This document shows, piece by piece, positions 17,010 through 26,866 of a stretch of DNA of 64,000 bases; positions within the stretch are counted from its first letter, which is position 1, and each line of letters starts with the position of its first letter. The notes beneath the pieces were generated by a model that saw only the letters and a list, made by a program, of their open reading frames with translations, was not told where the DNA came from and did no database searches. Made by a program: the position numbers and the translations under genes. The DNA comes from Oscillospiraceae bacterium (GTDB lineage Bacteria > Bacillota > Clostridia > Oscillospirales > Ruminococcaceae): assembly GCA_900768995.1 (NCBI GenBank), contig CAAGEZ010000042.1:62001-126000 (forward strand), given 5' to 3'.

Positions 17010-18473
17010 TTATTTTTCAAGCTTTGCTATGGCATCCTTTATTCTCTTGATAGTAACATCTTTTCCGAGAACAGCCGCAAGTTCAATTCCTCCGCCGGGA
17101 GTAAGGGGCTTGCCCGAAAGAGCAACTCTGAGAGGCCAGAGCATAAAGCCGTTCTTAACGCCCTGCTTTTCGATCTCGGCAAATGCCGCTGCGTGAATAT
17201 TCTCCTCGTTCCAAACGTCAACGCCCTCAAGAACAGGAAGAAGCATTTTAAGAGCCTCAAGACCTGTTTCGGGATTTGTTTTCATCTTCTTGTTAAAGTA
17301 AAGCTCATCGCTGTACTCAGGCATCTCGTCGATAAAATCCACCTTTTCGGGAATATCGGTGAGAAGCTCTGTACGGGGCTGAAGAGTATTGATAAGAACG
17401 TCAATATCAATATCCTCACGCTTGCAGGTCTGACGGATATAAGGAAGGGCAAGAGCCTTGAAATCATCGTGGGAAAGTCTTCTCAGATGCTCCGCATTGA
17501 TAGCCTTCATCTTGACAATATCGAAAACAGCGGGAGACTTGGAAAGTCCGCTGATGTCAAACTCGTCAACAAGCTCTGAAAGGGAGAAAATCTCATTCTC
17601 GCCCTTGGGTGCCCAGCCGAGAAGAGCGATGTAGTTGATTATTGCAGGAACATAGAAGCCCTTTTCAACAAAATCGCCGAAATATGCATCACCGTCACGC
17701 TTTGAGAGCTTGTGCTGCGCATCTCTCATAATGTGCTCAACGTGAATGTACTGAGGAATTTCCCAGCCAAATGCCTCATAAAGGAGGTTGTACTTGGGAG
17801 CAGAGGAAAGATACTCATTTCCTCTTACAACGTGTGTGATGCCCATAAGGTGATCGTCAATTACGTTGGCGAAATTATATGTGGGCATACCGTCAGCCTT
17901 GATAAGCACCTGATCATCGAGAATTGCATTCTCAACAGTGATATCGCCGTAAAGGACATCGTGGAATGTGGTGCTGCCCTCAAGAGGCATTTTCTGTCTG
18001 ATAACATAGGGAGTGCCTGCGTCAAGCAGTCTCTTTACCTCGTCAGCAGGCAAATTGCGGCAGTGACGGTCATACATCATATTTGATACCTTTGCTTCCT
18101 GCTGTGCCTTGTGAAGAGCGTCAATTCTCTCCTTTGTGCAGAAGCAGTAGTATGCGTGACCTGATTCAACAAGCTTTAATGCATATTCCTTGTAAATGCC
18201 CATTCTTTCGGACTGGATATAGGGGCCAACAGGGCCGCCTACATCGGGACCCTCGTCCCAGTTAAGACCGCATACTCTGAGAGTGTCGTAAATTTTCTCA
18301 ACTGCGCCCTCGACATATCTTTCCTGATCGGTGTCCTCGATACGGAGAATAAAATCTCCGCCGTATTTTTTCGAAATGATATAAGTATAGATAGCAGTAC
18401 GCAGGTTGCCTATGTGCATAAATCCCGTGGGGCTGGGAGCAAAACGAGTGCGTATTCTCTTTGAAACGTCCAT
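17010..18473 (-). CDS. gltX: Glutamyl-tRNA synthetase
   Basis: Class I aminoacyl-tRNA synthetase, 487 aa from ATG 18473. It attaches glutamate to tRNA-Glu. The HIGH-type motif is FAPSPTGFMHIGN (near residues 11-23) and the KMSKS-type motif is KLSKR near residue 255, followed by the anticodon-binding domain. A TTG two codons upstream is also placed near AAAGGA and could be used. It is the last gene of the rimP-to-gltX run, only 27 bases after ribF, an uncommon position. Many bacteria without GlnRS use a non-discriminating enzyme of this class; specificity cannot be read here. Confidence 0.95.
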   Translation of the reverse strand: MDVSKRIRTRFAPSPTGFMHIGNLRTAIYTYIISKKYGGDFILRIEDTDQERYVEGAVEKIYDTLRVCGLNWDEGPDVGGPVGPYIQSERMGIYKEYALKLVESGHAYYCFCTKERIDALHKAQQEAKVSNMMYDRHCRNLPADEVKRLLDAGTPYVIRQKMPLEGSTTFHDVLYGDITVENAILDDQVLIKADGMPTYNFANVIDDHLMGITHVVRGNEYLSSAPKYNLLYEAFGWEIPQYIHVEHIMRDAQHKLSKRDGDAYFGDFVEKGFYVPAIINYIALLGWAPKGENEIFSLSELVDEFDISGLSKSPAVFDIVKMKAINAEHLRRLSHDDFKALALPYIRQTCKREDIDIDVLINTLQPRTELLTDIPEKVDFIDEMPEYSDELYFNKKMKTNPETGLEALKMLLPVLEGVDVWNEENIHAAAFAEIEKQGVKNGFMLWPLRVALSGKPLTPGGGIELAAVLGKDVTIKRIKDAIAKLEK

Positions 18474-18500
18474 TTTCAAACAAGATCCTTTCAGTTTATA

Positions 18501-19424
18501 TTACAGCTTTGACAGCATTTCGGCTGTCATCACCTTATTTACATCATTATTTATCTGAGCACGAAGCTCATCGGTATTATTAAAGCGCTTTTCGGGACGG
18601 ATAAAATCGGAAAGTCTCACAACTATATCTTTTCCGTAAAGGTCACCGGAATATTTCGGGAAATGAGTCTCCGCAAGAGGAACTCCCGAGCTTTCAACAG
18701 TGGGTTTTACGCCGATATTGGTAATGCCTCTGTAAACCCTTCCGTCAAGCTCAGCATAGGAGGCATAAACGCCGAATTTCGGCATAACATTCTCCTCAGG
18801 CATAAGCTGATTTGCTGTAGGGAAATTCATCTTTCTGCCAAGCTGTCTGCCGTGAATGACCTCACCTACCACAGCATAATCGTGACCCAGCAGGATATTG
18901 GCTTTGTGTATATTTCCCTCGGAAATATACCGTCTTATGTCCGCCGAGCATATCCTGACACCGTTTTCGGTGACATCATCGACCACGCACAGCTTCATTC
19001 CAAGTCTGCCGCACATTTCACCAAGACCCTCCGCAGAGCAGGCTGCGTTTTTGCCGAAACGGAAATCCCTGCCGCAGACAACGATGCGGGCATTCAGAAT
19101 CCCGCAGAGAATGTCTTTCACAAATTCCTCTGGGCTCATATCCTTAACATCGGCAAAATCGGGAATGAAAACATATTCTATCCCCTCTTTTTCCAGCAGA
19201 ACAAGCTTTGTCTCATCGCTGTAGATAGGGCGGTAGGCACTTCCCTTGGTGCTTATGGTGCTTGTTTTAAAGGTGCAGACTGCGGGAGACAGACCGTTTT
19301 CCGAAGCTTCTGTTGCGGCTTTGTCAATGACCGCCCTGTGACCCCTGTGAACACCGTCAAAAATGCCCAGCGCCACAGCCGTCTCACTGCCGTTTATTTT
19401 ATTGTCACCTGACAAAATAATCAA
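18501..19424 (-). CDS. ribF: Bifunctional riboflavin kinase / FAD synthetase
   Basis: 307 aa. The N-terminal FMN adenylyltransferase domain has GIFDGVHRGHR (nucleotidyltransferase HxGH-type motif) near residue 20, and the C-terminal flavokinase domain has GRKMNFPTAN and GITNIGVKPT. It makes FMN and FAD from riboflavin. The start is TTG at 19424, seven bases after GAGGTG and 11 bases after truB. Its place after truB in the nusA-infB operon is conserved in many Firmicutes. Confidence 0.95.
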   Translation of the reverse strand: MIILSGDNKINGSETAVALGIFDGVHRGHRAVIDKAATEASENGLSPAVCTFKTSTISTKGSAYRPIYSDETKLVLLEKEGIEYVFIPDFADVKDMSPEEFVKDILCGILNARIVVCGRDFRFGKNAACSAEGLGEMCGRLGMKLCVVDDVTENGVRICSADIRRYISEGNIHKANILLGHDYAVVGEVIHGRQLGRKMNFPTANQLMPEENVMPKFGVYASYAELDGRVYRGITNIGVKPTVESSGVPLAETHFPKYSGDLYGKDIVVRLSDFIRPEKRFNNTDELRAQINNDVNKVMTAEMLSKL

Positions 19425-19435
19425 GAATTTTCACC

Positions 19436-20347
19436 TCAGAAAAAGTTCTTTTCCACCTTGAGAAGTCTCTCTTCGGGCATAATTACCGCCGTTCCGATAA
19501 ATTCTGAAACGCCGTAGACCGCATATCTTTCCGCATTTGGCTCGTCTGTTTTCACCCTGTTGATATCAAGGCGAATGCCGTTTCGGTACATTCTTTCCTG
19601 TTCGGCACTTAGATGCACCTTTGGAAGATATCCGAAAACCTCAGCAACAGGGAGAACAAATGAAGAAAAGTCTCCTCCCCTGTCAGCCTCCTGCTGGAGC
19701 TGTTCAAGAGTTACGCAGTCGGATATGGAAAAACCGCAGGCCGCCGTTCTTTCAAGAGATGTCATTATCCCGCCGCAGCCCAAAGCCTCGCCGATATCGT
19801 TAATGAGCGTACGGATATAAGTGCCCTTGGAGCAGGCGATTTTCATCTTTCCCTCACGCTTTTCAACGTCATATTCAAGAATGTCAAGGGTATAAACGGT
19901 AATGGGGCGGGGCTTTCTCTCAATAGTCACGCCCTGCCTTGCAAGCTCATATAGCCTTTTTCCATTGACGGAAACAGCCGAATACATAGGCGGTATCTGC
20001 ATAATGCTGCCCTTAAAGTGCTCTGCCGCAGCATTAAGCTCCTCACGGCTCACAGGCTTATCGCTTTCGGAAAGCATCTTTCCGGTGCAGTCCTGAGTGT
20101 CCGTAACTGTACCAAGCTTAAAGCCTGCCACATATATTTTATCGTGATCCGGCAGCATTTCGCTTGCTTTTGCGGCACTTCCCGCAAAGACAGGAAGAAC
20201 GCCTGTCGCCATAGGGTCAAGAGTTCCCCCGTGACCCAATCGGCGCATTTTAAGGATTCCTCTCATCTTGGCGATAACGTCAAATGAGGTAAATCCCGCA
20301 GGCTTGTTCACGCAGATAATGCCGTTAAGCTCATTTACGACAGCCAT
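19436..20347 (-). CDS. truB: tRNA pseudouridine-55 synthase
   Basis: Isomerises U55 in the T loop of tRNAs. 303 aa; the catalytic Asp44 is in GHGGTLDPMATGVLP, and the KRLYELARQG and KGTYIRTL segments match the family. A C-terminal PUA-like part follows. The first 13 bases overlap the end of nrnA in another frame, so it is translationally coupled to it. Confidence 0.96.
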   Translation of the reverse strand: MAVVNELNGIICVNKPAGFTSFDVIAKMRGILKMRRLGHGGTLDPMATGVLPVFAGSAAKASEMLPDHDKIYVAGFKLGTVTDTQDCTGKMLSESDKPVSREELNAAAEHFKGSIMQIPPMYSAVSVNGKRLYELARQGVTIERKPRPITVYTLDILEYDVEKREGKMKIACSKGTYIRTLINDIGEALGCGGIMTSLERTAACGFSISDCVTLEQLQQEADRGGDFSSFVLPVAEVFGYLPKVHLSAEQERMYRNGIRLDINRVKTDEPNAERYAVYGVSEFIGTAVIMPEERLLKVEKNFF

Positions 20348-21315
20348 AGATCAAACCCCATTGCAGGCGCAATTACCGACAAAAGCTTAAGCTTTACCTG
20401 TGAAAGATTGCCCTCAACAGTGCAGCCTGCGGCTCTGATATGTCCGCCGCCGCCGAGCTTTGCGCAGATGTCCGAAACATTTACAGTCTCGGCACTTCTC
20501 ATCGACACCTTGTATTTGTTCGGTTCTTTTTCCTTTATGGTAACGCCAACCTCAACACCTTCAAGCTGCATAGGGATAGAAGCAAGCCCCTCAAATTCCT
20601 CCTGTGCAAGACCAGTTTCCTTTACCGTCTCGGCGGTCACAGCGATCATTGCGCACTTGTTGTCAAGATAAGTTTCAAGATTGTTGATAACATACTGCTC
20701 AACCATAAATCTTGCCTTGCTCTTGATATCGAAAAGGCTTCTGTTTATCCTTGCAAACGGGAAGCCGTATTTCATAAGCTCCGCAGCTATCATATGGGTG
20801 TTCGGAGTGGTGTTCTCAAACTTGAAGCAGCCCGAATCCGTTGCTATTCCTGTATAAAGGCAGGAAGCAATGTGCTTGTCGATAGGCATACTGCCCTCTT
20901 TCAGCACCCGGTATATGACCTCGCAGGCAGCCGCCGCATTCCCGTCAAGAAGCAGCTTTGAAGCATACCTTGTGTTGGAAATGTGGTGGTCTATGGCAAG
21001 GTCAACGTAATCACCATAGACCTGCAGCTCTCTTCCGAAAAGAGTTGTGTCTGCAAGGTCAACGGTAACAATAGTCTGTGGAGTGAACTTCATCGGAGCA
21101 TAGTCTCCGTAAAGAAATTCATACCGCTTAGGAAAAGGGTCGGAGCAGAGAACATTTGCTTTCTTGCCCATTGCACGCAGAGCAAAGCAAAGTCCGAAAC
21201 CGCTTCCCATAGCGTCACCGTCGGGACTTAAATGGGTAAGGATATAATAATTATCATTTGCTTTCAGAAAGCCTGCTGCGTCTGCGATGCTTATATTCTG
21301 AGCTTTTCCGTTCAT
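20335..21315 (-). CDS. nrnA: DHH-family oligoribonuclease / pAp phosphatase NrnA
   Basis: 326 aa DHH/DHHA1 phosphoesterase that degrades nanoRNAs and 3'-phosphoadenosine 5'-phosphate. Metal-binding motifs are LTHLSPDGDAMGS near residue 30, VDLADT, and AIDHHISN; the C-terminal DHHA1 domain has CAKLGGGGHIRAAGC. It lies between rbfA and truB in the classic order. ATG 21315 follows two purine-rich sites (GGAGAGG and GAGGAG). Confidence 0.93.
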   Translation of the reverse strand: MNGKAQNISIADAAGFLKANDNYYILTHLSPDGDAMGSGFGLCFALRAMGKKANVLCSDPFPKRYEFLYGDYAPMKFTPQTIVTVDLADTTLFGRELQVYGDYVDLAIDHHISNTRYASKLLLDGNAAAACEVIYRVLKEGSMPIDKHIASCLYTGIATDSGCFKFENTTPNTHMIAAELMKYGFPFARINRSLFDIKSKARFMVEQYVINNLETYLDNKCAMIAVTAETVKETGLAQEEFEGLASIPMQLEGVEVGVTIKEKEPNKYKVSMRSAETVNVSDICAKLGGGGHIRAAGCTVEGNLSQVKLKLLSVIAPAMGFDLWLS

Positions 21316-21336
21316 ACTCCTCGCCTCTCCTCTTTT

Positions 21337-21720
21337 TTATTCTTCTTCGCCGCCGCCATCGTGGGAGTCATCGGAGATCTCCATATCCTCCAGCATTTTT
21401 GCTATCTCAGCGGAATGCTCAATGGAATCATCGGCAATAAATTTAAGCTCGGGGCACTTTTTCAGATGAAGCTTGTTGGAAATTTCTCTCCTTATCATCC
21501 ACGAAGCACTTTCGAGCCCCTTAACGGCATTTTTGGAAGCGTCCATACCGTCAAGGTGGGAAATATACACCTTACAATGGGAATTATCCCCTGAAAGCTC
21601 GGTGCGTACTACCGAAACAAGACCGAATTTTACTCTCGGGTCCTTGATGCGTTCACGGATAAGACCCGAAATTTCTCTTTTGATATCCTCGGATAATCTT
21701 GCGTTTTTAAAATTAGGCAT
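21337..21720 (-). CDS. rbfA: Ribosome-binding factor A
   Basis: Assists 30S maturation by binding near the 16S rRNA 5' helix. 127 aa from ATG 21720, chosen because GGCGG lies seven bases upstream; an in-frame ATG six codons earlier is too close to that site. The N-terminus NARLSEDIKREISGLI and the DPRVKFGLVSVVRTELS stretch are family-typical. The C-terminus ends in an unusually acidic tail (Asp/Glu/Gly/His). Confidence 0.94.
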   Translation of the reverse strand: MPNFKNARLSEDIKREISGLIRERIKDPRVKFGLVSVVRTELSGDNSHCKVYISHLDGMDASKNAVKGLESASWMIRREISNKLHLKKCPELKFIADDSIEHSAEIAKMLEDMEISDDSHDGGGEEE

Positions 21721-21755
21721 ATACATACCGCCTTTCATTATAATTTGTATTTATA

Positions 21756-24401
21756 TCATTCGGGACGATACTCTTCAATAATGAATGCCTCGAAGATATC
21801 GCCTTCCTTGATATCGTTGAACTTTTCAAGTGTGATACCGCACTCGTAGCCCTCGGCAACTTCCTTAACATCGTCCTTGAAACGCTTAAGGCTGGACATC
21901 TTATCCTCGGCAATAACGATACCGTCACGAACAACTCTTATCTGACACGCTCTTGTGACCTTGCCGCTGAGAACATACGAACCTGCAACAAGACCAACGC
22001 TGGATATCTTGTAGACCTGACGAACCTCGATACGTCCCATAGCGATCTCTCTGAACTTGGGAGCGAGCATACCCTTCATAGCGGTGGATATCTCTTCGAT
22101 CGCATCATAAATGATGCGGTAAAGGCGGATATCAACGCCGTCACGCTCTGCGTTGTCAGCAGCAACGGGGTCGGGACGAACATTAAAGCCTACGATGATA
22201 GCGTTTGAAGCACTCGCCAGCATAACGTCACCCTCGGAAACTGCACCAACTGCGCCGTGGATAACTCTGATGCGCACTTCATCGTTGGAGAGCTTTTCAA
22301 GAGACTGCTTTACAGCCTCAACAGAGCCCTGAACGTCAGCCTTGACGATGATAGGAAGCTCCTTGATCTCGCCCTGCTCGATCTGACTGAACAGGTTGTC
22401 AAGTGTTACCTTCTGATACTGCTTGAACTGCTCCTGCTTAGCCTCGTGCTTACGCTGCTCAACAAGCTCTCGTGCAAGTCTTTCGTCCTCAACAGCATTG
22501 AAGATATCACCTGCGGAGGGAACCTCTGCAAGACCTGTTATCTCAACGGGGTAGGAAGGACCTGCCTCGTGAACAACAACGCCCTTATCATTTGTCATAA
22601 CTCTTACACGTCCCACAGCAGTACCTGCGATGATGATATCGCCTGTATGGAGAGTACCGTTCTGAACCAGTACAGTCGCAATAGGACCTCTTCCCTTGTC
22701 AAGACGTGCTTCGATAACAGTACCCTTTGCAAGTCTGTTGGGATTAGCCTTAAGCTCTGCAACCTCCGCAACGAGAAGGATATTTTCGAGAAGATCGTCA
22801 ATACCCATACCTGTCTTTGCGGAAACAGGAACGCAGATAACATCGCCGCCCCACTCCTCAACAACAAGGTTGTGCTCGGTGAGCTGCTGCATTACGTTCT
22901 GAGGATTTGCGCCCTCCTTATCCATCTTGTTGATGGCAACGATAATGCTTACGCCGGCAGCCTTTGCGTGGTTGATGGCCTCAACAGTCTGAGGCATGAT
23001 TCCGTCATCGGCAGCTACAACGAGGATAGCGATATCCGTAACGGACGCACCTCTTGCACGCATTGATGTGAATGCTTCGTGACCGGGGGTATCGAGGAAT
23101 GTTATCTCCTTACCCTTGCAGTTTACACGGTAAGCACCGATGTGCTGAGTGATTCCTCCTGCCTCGGAAGCGGTAACATTTGAATTTCTTATTCTGTCGA
23201 GGAGAGATGTTTTACCGTGGTCAACGTGACCCATAACAACAACTACGGGAGCTCTCTCAACACCCTCGCCGTCATCATCGCTGTCATCGATAAGTCTTTC
23301 CTCGATAGTAACAATAACTTCCTTCTCGACCTTCGCGCCAAGCTCTTCGGCAACGAGAGATGCGGTATCAAAGTCAATCACCTGATTGATAGTGCACATC
23401 TCGCCGAGACCCATAAGCTTCTTGATGACCTCGGTAGCTGTAACTTTAAGACGGGAAGCAAGCTCGGAAACAACGATCTCATCGGGAATGAGGACCTTGA
23501 GCTGCTGTTTTCTTGCACGCTCAAGCTCAAGTCTGCGGAGCTTTTCTGCCTCAGTCTCTTTCTTGCTTGAATACTGCTGCTTGTTTCTCTGAGCGGACTT
23601 CTGGGTAAGCTTCTGCTTCTTGGAGAAGTTATCCTTGCCGTGTCTGCCGTTTCCGCCGCCATTCAGAGGAGCGATATTTTCATACTTTTCATTGTACTTG
23701 TCGATATCAACATAGCTTCCTCTTGTATCGACAGTACGCATCTTCTGCTCGACCTTTACGCTCTCGGCAGAGAAATTGCCGTCAAGCTTGGTCTTTGTGG
23801 ACTTGTTATTGTCAGCAGGCTTGTTCTCAGACTTCTTCTCAGATGACTTTGCAGCCTGATTTTTCTTCTGCTCATTGGTTTTCTGTATCTGGCTCTCAAA
23901 CTTTTCAACAGCTGATTTCTGATTGTCCTTGCGAACAGGAGCATTCTGCTGTGGCTTGTTTTCAGCCTTTGGTGCAGCAGACTTGGGAGCTTCATTTTTC
24001 TGAAGCTCAGGCTTCTTGACTTCCTTTGCAGGCTCTTTCTCGACTGCGGGAGCCTTTTCAGCAGGCTTCTGAGCTGCCTTTGCGGGAGCATCAGCCTTAG
24101 GTGCCTGCTTTGTCTCCTTCTTAGCGGAAGGCTTCTTCTCAGCCGCAGGCTTTTCGGGAGCTGGCTTGGGTGCAGGCTTATTGTTTCTTGAAGCATAGTA
24201 GGGATCAAAGCTGTCCACCTGATTATTCTGGGAATAATGCTCGAGGATAATGTTCAGCTCGTCCTGTGTCACGCTTGCAGAAGGCTTTCTTGGTGTTCCG
24301 AACTTGGTGCTTACAAATTCAGCAAGCTCCTGTCCCGAGATACCGAGGTCCTTTGCAACGTCATTTATTTTATTCTTTGTCTGTGTCTGTTTTGTACTCA
24401 T
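21756..24401 (-). CDS. infB: Translation initiation factor IF-2
   Basis: 881 aa GTPase that positions fMet-tRNA on the 30S subunit. A small N-terminal IF2_N domain (about 8-60) is followed by a long low-complexity Lys/Ala/Pro/Glu linker (about 70-290), a second IF2_N module, the G domain with GHVDHGKT (about residues 388-396), [13 protein letters not shown] and SAKTG, and the two beta-barrels with the C1 domain. ATG 24401 follows AGGAGGG at 11 bases. The low-complexity linker is normal for the family and explains the repeat-like DNA near 23.8-24.2 kb. Confidence 0.97.
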   Translation of the reverse strand: MSTKQTQTKNKINDVAKDLGISGQELAEFVSTKFGTPRKPSASVTQDELNIILEHYSQNNQVDSFDPYYASRNNKPAPKPAPEKPAAEKKPSAKKETKQAPKADAPAKAAQKPAEKAPAVEKEPAKEVKKPELQKNEAPKSAAPKAENKPQQNAPVRKDNQKSAVEKFESQIQKTNEQKKNQAAKSSEKKSENKPADNNKSTKTKLDGNFSAESVKVEQKMRTVDTRGSYVDIDKYNEKYENIAPLNGGGNGRHGKDNFSKKQKLTQKSAQRNKQQYSSKKETEAEKLRRLELERARKQQLKVLIPDEIVVSELASRLKVTATEVIKKLMGLGEMCTINQVIDFDTASLVAEELGAKVEKEVIVTIEERLIDDSDDDGEGVERAPVVVVMGHVDHGKTSLLDRIRNSNVTASEAGGITQHIGAYRVNCKGKEITFLDTPGHEAFTSMRARGASVTDIAILVVAADDGIMPQTVEAINHAKAAGVSIIVAINKMDKEGANPQNVMQQLTEHNLVVEEWGGDVICVPVSAKTGMGIDDLLENILLVAEVAELKANPNRLAKGTVIEARLDKGRGPIATVLVQNGTLHTGDIIIAGTAVGRVRVMTNDKGVVVHEAGPSYPVEITGLAEVPSAGDIFNAVEDERLARELVEQRKHEAKQEQFKQYQKVTLDNLFSQIEQGEIKELPIIVKADVQGSVEAVKQSLEKLSNDEVRIRVIHGAVGAVSEGDVMLASASNAIIVGFNVRPDPVAADNAERDGVDIRLYRIIYDAIEEISTAMKGMLAPKFREIAMGRIEVRQVYKISSVGLVAGSYVLSGKVTRACQIRVVRDGIVIAEDKMSSLKRFKDDVKEVAEGYECGITLEKFNDIKEGDIFEAFIIEEYRPE

Positions 24402-24428
24402 AGGCTATAAGACCCTCCTAATATTACG

Positions 24429-24740
24429 TTACTGCCTTAAAAGTCCGCTGAGCTTTTTTGCAAAGCCCTCATCGCATATTCCGATGACACCCGCTTTTCT
24501 GCCAGTTCCGAACTCGATATCGGAAATGGTGCAGGGCAGTGTGTCAACTGCGACCGAACCTTTGTCGGCGAAAAATCTAACTTCTTTTTCCGTCTTTGGG
24601 GAAATATCCGATGCAAGAAAAACAGCCTTTGCTTTGCCCGTCTGAATGGATTCCTTTACCGAGTCAAAGCCCATAGTCATTCTTCCTGCCTTTCTGCATA
24701 TGGTAAGCAGGTTGAATATCTTTTCGTTACTGCCGTTCAT
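24429..24740 (-). CDS. ylxQ: L7Ae-family RNA-binding protein (YlxQ)
   Basis: 103 aa, L7Ae/L30e fold: FNLLTICRKAGRMTMGFDSV is the typical N-terminal helix and RNA-binding edge, followed by KAKAVFLASDIS. It probably binds kink-turn RNA in ribosome function. The first 14 bases overlap ylxR in another frame, an arrangement common in the nusA operon of Firmicutes. Confidence 0.9.
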   Translation of the reverse strand: MNGSNEKIFNLLTICRKAGRMTMGFDSVKESIQTGKAKAVFLASDISPKTEKEVRFFADKGSVAVDTLPCTISDIEFGTGRKAGVIGICDEGFAKKLSGLLRQ

Positions 24741-24999
24741 TCAGCTCTCTCTCCATCGTGTCGTAAACTTCGTCTGATATGCGGCATTCAAAGCTTTTCT
24801 CAAAGCGTTTTGCCTTTCTTGCAAGCTTTAAGCAGTTTATGTCCCTGCAAATGTATGCTCCCCTGCCGGATTTTTTTCCCGTAAGGTCAAGAGATATCTC
24901 TCCCTCCGGAGACTTCACAGCACGGATAAGCTCTTTTTTCGGCTTCATCTCACCGCAGCCGAGACACATTCTCATAGGTATCTTTTTTACGCCTGCCAC
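24727..24999 (-). CDS. ylxR: YlxR (DUF448) RNA-binding protein
   Basis: 90 aa basic protein with the diagnostic RMCLGCGEMKPKKELIR and GRGAYICRD motifs. The family (also called RnpM) has been linked to RNase P and to regulation. The start is GTG at 24999, with GAGGTG seven bases upstream. Conserved position between nusA and infB. Confidence 0.93.
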   Translation of the reverse strand: MAGVKKIPMRMCLGCGEMKPKKELIRAVKSPEGEISLDLTGKKSGRGAYICRDINCLKLARKAKRFEKSFECRISDEVYDTMERELNERQ

Positions 25000-25046
25000 A
25001 ATATCACCTCGTTTGATTTAATACGTACTTTATATTTCAATGCGGA

Positions 25047-26090
25047 TCACTCCACAGGATTTTCAGGCTTTATGTCTATCTTGTAGCCTGTAAGACGGGC
25101 TGCAAGCTTGGCATTCTGACCCTTGTTTCCGATAGCGAGGGAAAGCTGATTGTTGGGCACGATAACGGTGCACATCTTCTCTTCGCCCTCAGCAATGTCA
25201 ACTCTTACAACATCGGCAGGCGCAAGAGCCTTTGCGATAAATACGGCAGGGTCTTCGTCATAAACGATAATGTCTATCTTCTCGCCGCCCAGCTCCTCAA
25301 CTATCTTGCTGATTCTTGAACGTCTGGGACCGATGCAGGCACCTACGCAGTCAACGTTGGGGTCCTTGGAGCAAACAGCTATCTTTGTACGTGAACCTGC
25401 TTCTCTTGCGATCGATTTTATCTCAACAACGCCGTCGTATATCTCGGGAATTTCAAGCTCAAAAAGTCTCTTTACGAGATCCTTATGAGTACGGGAGATC
25501 TTAACGGAAGGCTTTCTGTCGGGGTTTATGATTCCGACTACGTAAATTTTGACGATATCGCCCTCAGTGAGCACCTCGCCGGGAATCTGCTCATTCTTGT
25601 AAAGGTATATCTCATTCTTGTCAACGAGAAGAACCGCATTTCCCGTAGCAGGCTCGACCTTCTGAACAGTGGCGGAGATTATCTCGTGTACCTTGTCCTT
25701 GTACTGAGCGATTATCTTTTCCTTTTCAAATTCCTTTACATCGTGTCTGATGGACTGCTTTGCATACTGAGCAGCAACTCTTCCGAACTTTGCGGTATCG
25801 AGCTTGTAGGGAACAGCATCGCCGCATACGCAGTTGGGAACGATGGTGCGGGCTTCCTCAATGTTTATCTCGTTAAGGTCGATAGGCTCATCATCAACAA
25901 CATTTCTCATTACGCAAACATCAAACTTGTTCTGCGCCGGGTCGATATCAACGAGAAAGTCATCGCAGTCGGGATATTCCTTTCTCACAGCCTTTAAAAT
26001 ACCCTGCTCTATCTTCTCAACAAGTGCGTCGAGGGGAATGTTGTTTTCATTGGCAAGACATTCCAGTGCATCAAAAAATTCCTTATTCAT
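25047..26090 (-). CDS. nusA: Transcription termination/antitermination factor NusA
   Basis: 347 aa: N-terminal RNA polymerase-binding domain (about 1-125), S1 domain (about 135-200, ending VVGIINPDRKPSVKIS), KH1 (SIAREAGSRTKIAVCS) and KH2 (NNQLSLAIGNKGQNAKLAARLTG). It stops after KH2, the short form typical of Gram-positives. It modulates pausing, hairpin termination and rRNA antitermination. Confidence 0.96.
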   Translation of the reverse strand: MNKEFFDALECLANENNIPLDALVEKIEQGILKAVRKEYPDCDDFLVDIDPAQNKFDVCVMRNVVDDEPIDLNEINIEEARTIVPNCVCGDAVPYKLDTAKFGRVAAQYAKQSIRHDVKEFEKEKIIAQYKDKVHEIISATVQKVEPATGNAVLLVDKNEIYLYKNEQIPGEVLTEGDIVKIYVVGIINPDRKPSVKISRTHKDLVKRLFELEIPEIYDGVVEIKSIAREAGSRTKIAVCSKDPNVDCVGACIGPRRSRISKIVEELGGEKIDIIVYDEDPAVFIAKALAPADVVRVDIAEGEEKMCTVIVPNNQLSLAIGNKGQNAKLAARLTGYKIDIKPENPVE

Positions 26091-26124
26091 TTTTCTGTTA
26101 TTCCTCCTGAAATTATATTATAAG

Positions 26125-26643
26125 TTATTCGTCGTTCAGAAATTCTTCGGGAAGCTCTTCATCGTCATAGAGCTTTACGAAAGCGGTGTCGGAAAGCACT
26201 ATCTCCTCAGTGCCCCGCTCCGTTTCCACAGTAATGCTGCCGCTTTCCTTATTATACGCAGTCAGCACGGCGATAAATTCCTTTACACCGTCTTTTTCAC
26301 GGATATATCTTATGCGCAGCGGACATTCGAGAAAGCGTTCAAAGTGCTCCTGCCTTTTAAGCTCTCTTCCGAGACCAGGTGAACCGACTTCAAGCATATA
26401 CTGCTCATCTATCGGGTCCTTCTCGTCAAGAGCGGCAGAAAGAGGTCTCGTCATAGCCTCACAGTCTTCCATATCAATGAATCCGTCTTCTTTTTCAATA
26501 AGGACTCTGAGATATCTGAGTGCTCCCTCCTTGTCATAGGTGATGTCCCAGATAGTAAGTCCGAGACTGTCGGCAATGGGCTTTGCGATATCATACACGG
26601 CTGCTACCGTGTTTCCGCCCTTGCCTCCCTTTTTAACTGCCAT
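26125..26643 (-). CDS. rimP: Ribosome maturation factor RimP
   Basis: 172 aa from ATG 26643, which has GGAGG seven bases upstream; an in-frame start seven codons earlier has none. Typical segments are YDIAKPIADSLGLTIWDI and EVGSPGLGRELKRQEHF. Needed for 30S assembly. First gene of the operon that continues to gltX (about 9.6 kb). Confidence 0.94.
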   Translation of the reverse strand: MAVKKGGKGGNTVAAVYDIAKPIADSLGLTIWDITYDKEGALRYLRVLIEKEDGFIDMEDCEAMTRPLSAALDEKDPIDEQYMLEVGSPGLGRELKRQEHFERFLECPLRIRYIREKDGVKEFIAVLTAYNKESGSITVETERGTEEIVLSDTAFVKLYDDEELPEEFLNDE

Positions 26644-26665
26644 AAACATACCTCCATCAAACAAG

Positions 26666-26689
26666 AAAGACCGGATTGCTCCGATCTTT
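26666..26689 (-). promoter_or_regulatory. Leader hairpin with GCAA tetraloop before rimP
   Basis: In the RNA, arms AAAGAUCGGA and UCCGGUCUUU (ten pairs, one G-U) close a GCAA loop. It lies between the promoter and the rimP ribosome binding site. There is no strong U run, so it is more likely a stabilising, protein-binding or attenuating element than a standard terminator. Confidence 0.55.
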
Positions 26690-26716
26690 GCCTCAAACTA
26701 TTGGTGTACTTTAATT

Positions 26717-26745
26717 AGTATAGCATATTTCATCTCAAATTGCAA
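26717..26745 (-). promoter_or_regulatory. Promoter of the rimP-nusA-infB-gltX operon
   Basis: On the minus strand, TTGCAA (26745-26740), 17 bases, TATACT (26722-26717), with TGC before the -10. Confidence 0.8.
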
Positions 26746-26827
26746 GGGCTTTTTCAAAATATTTGTCGGTAATAGGTAAAAAAATACCGTCCGCCTCACT
26801 GCAATTATGTACAATATACCATAAAAA

Positions 26828-26859
26828 ATCACGGGAAACACCGAAACATTTCCCGTGAT
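26828..26859 (-). terminator. Terminator after ridA
   Basis: Perfect 11-base inverted repeat (26828-26838 with 26849-26859), followed on the minus strand by six T. It ends the ilvA-ridA unit. Confidence 0.9.
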
Positions 26860-26866
26860 AGTAAGA

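Noticed and set aside
23700..24260. Low-complexity repeat region
   Set aside because: It is the Lys/Ala/Pro/Glu-rich linker of IF-2, normal for infB, not a satellite or phase-variation repeat.
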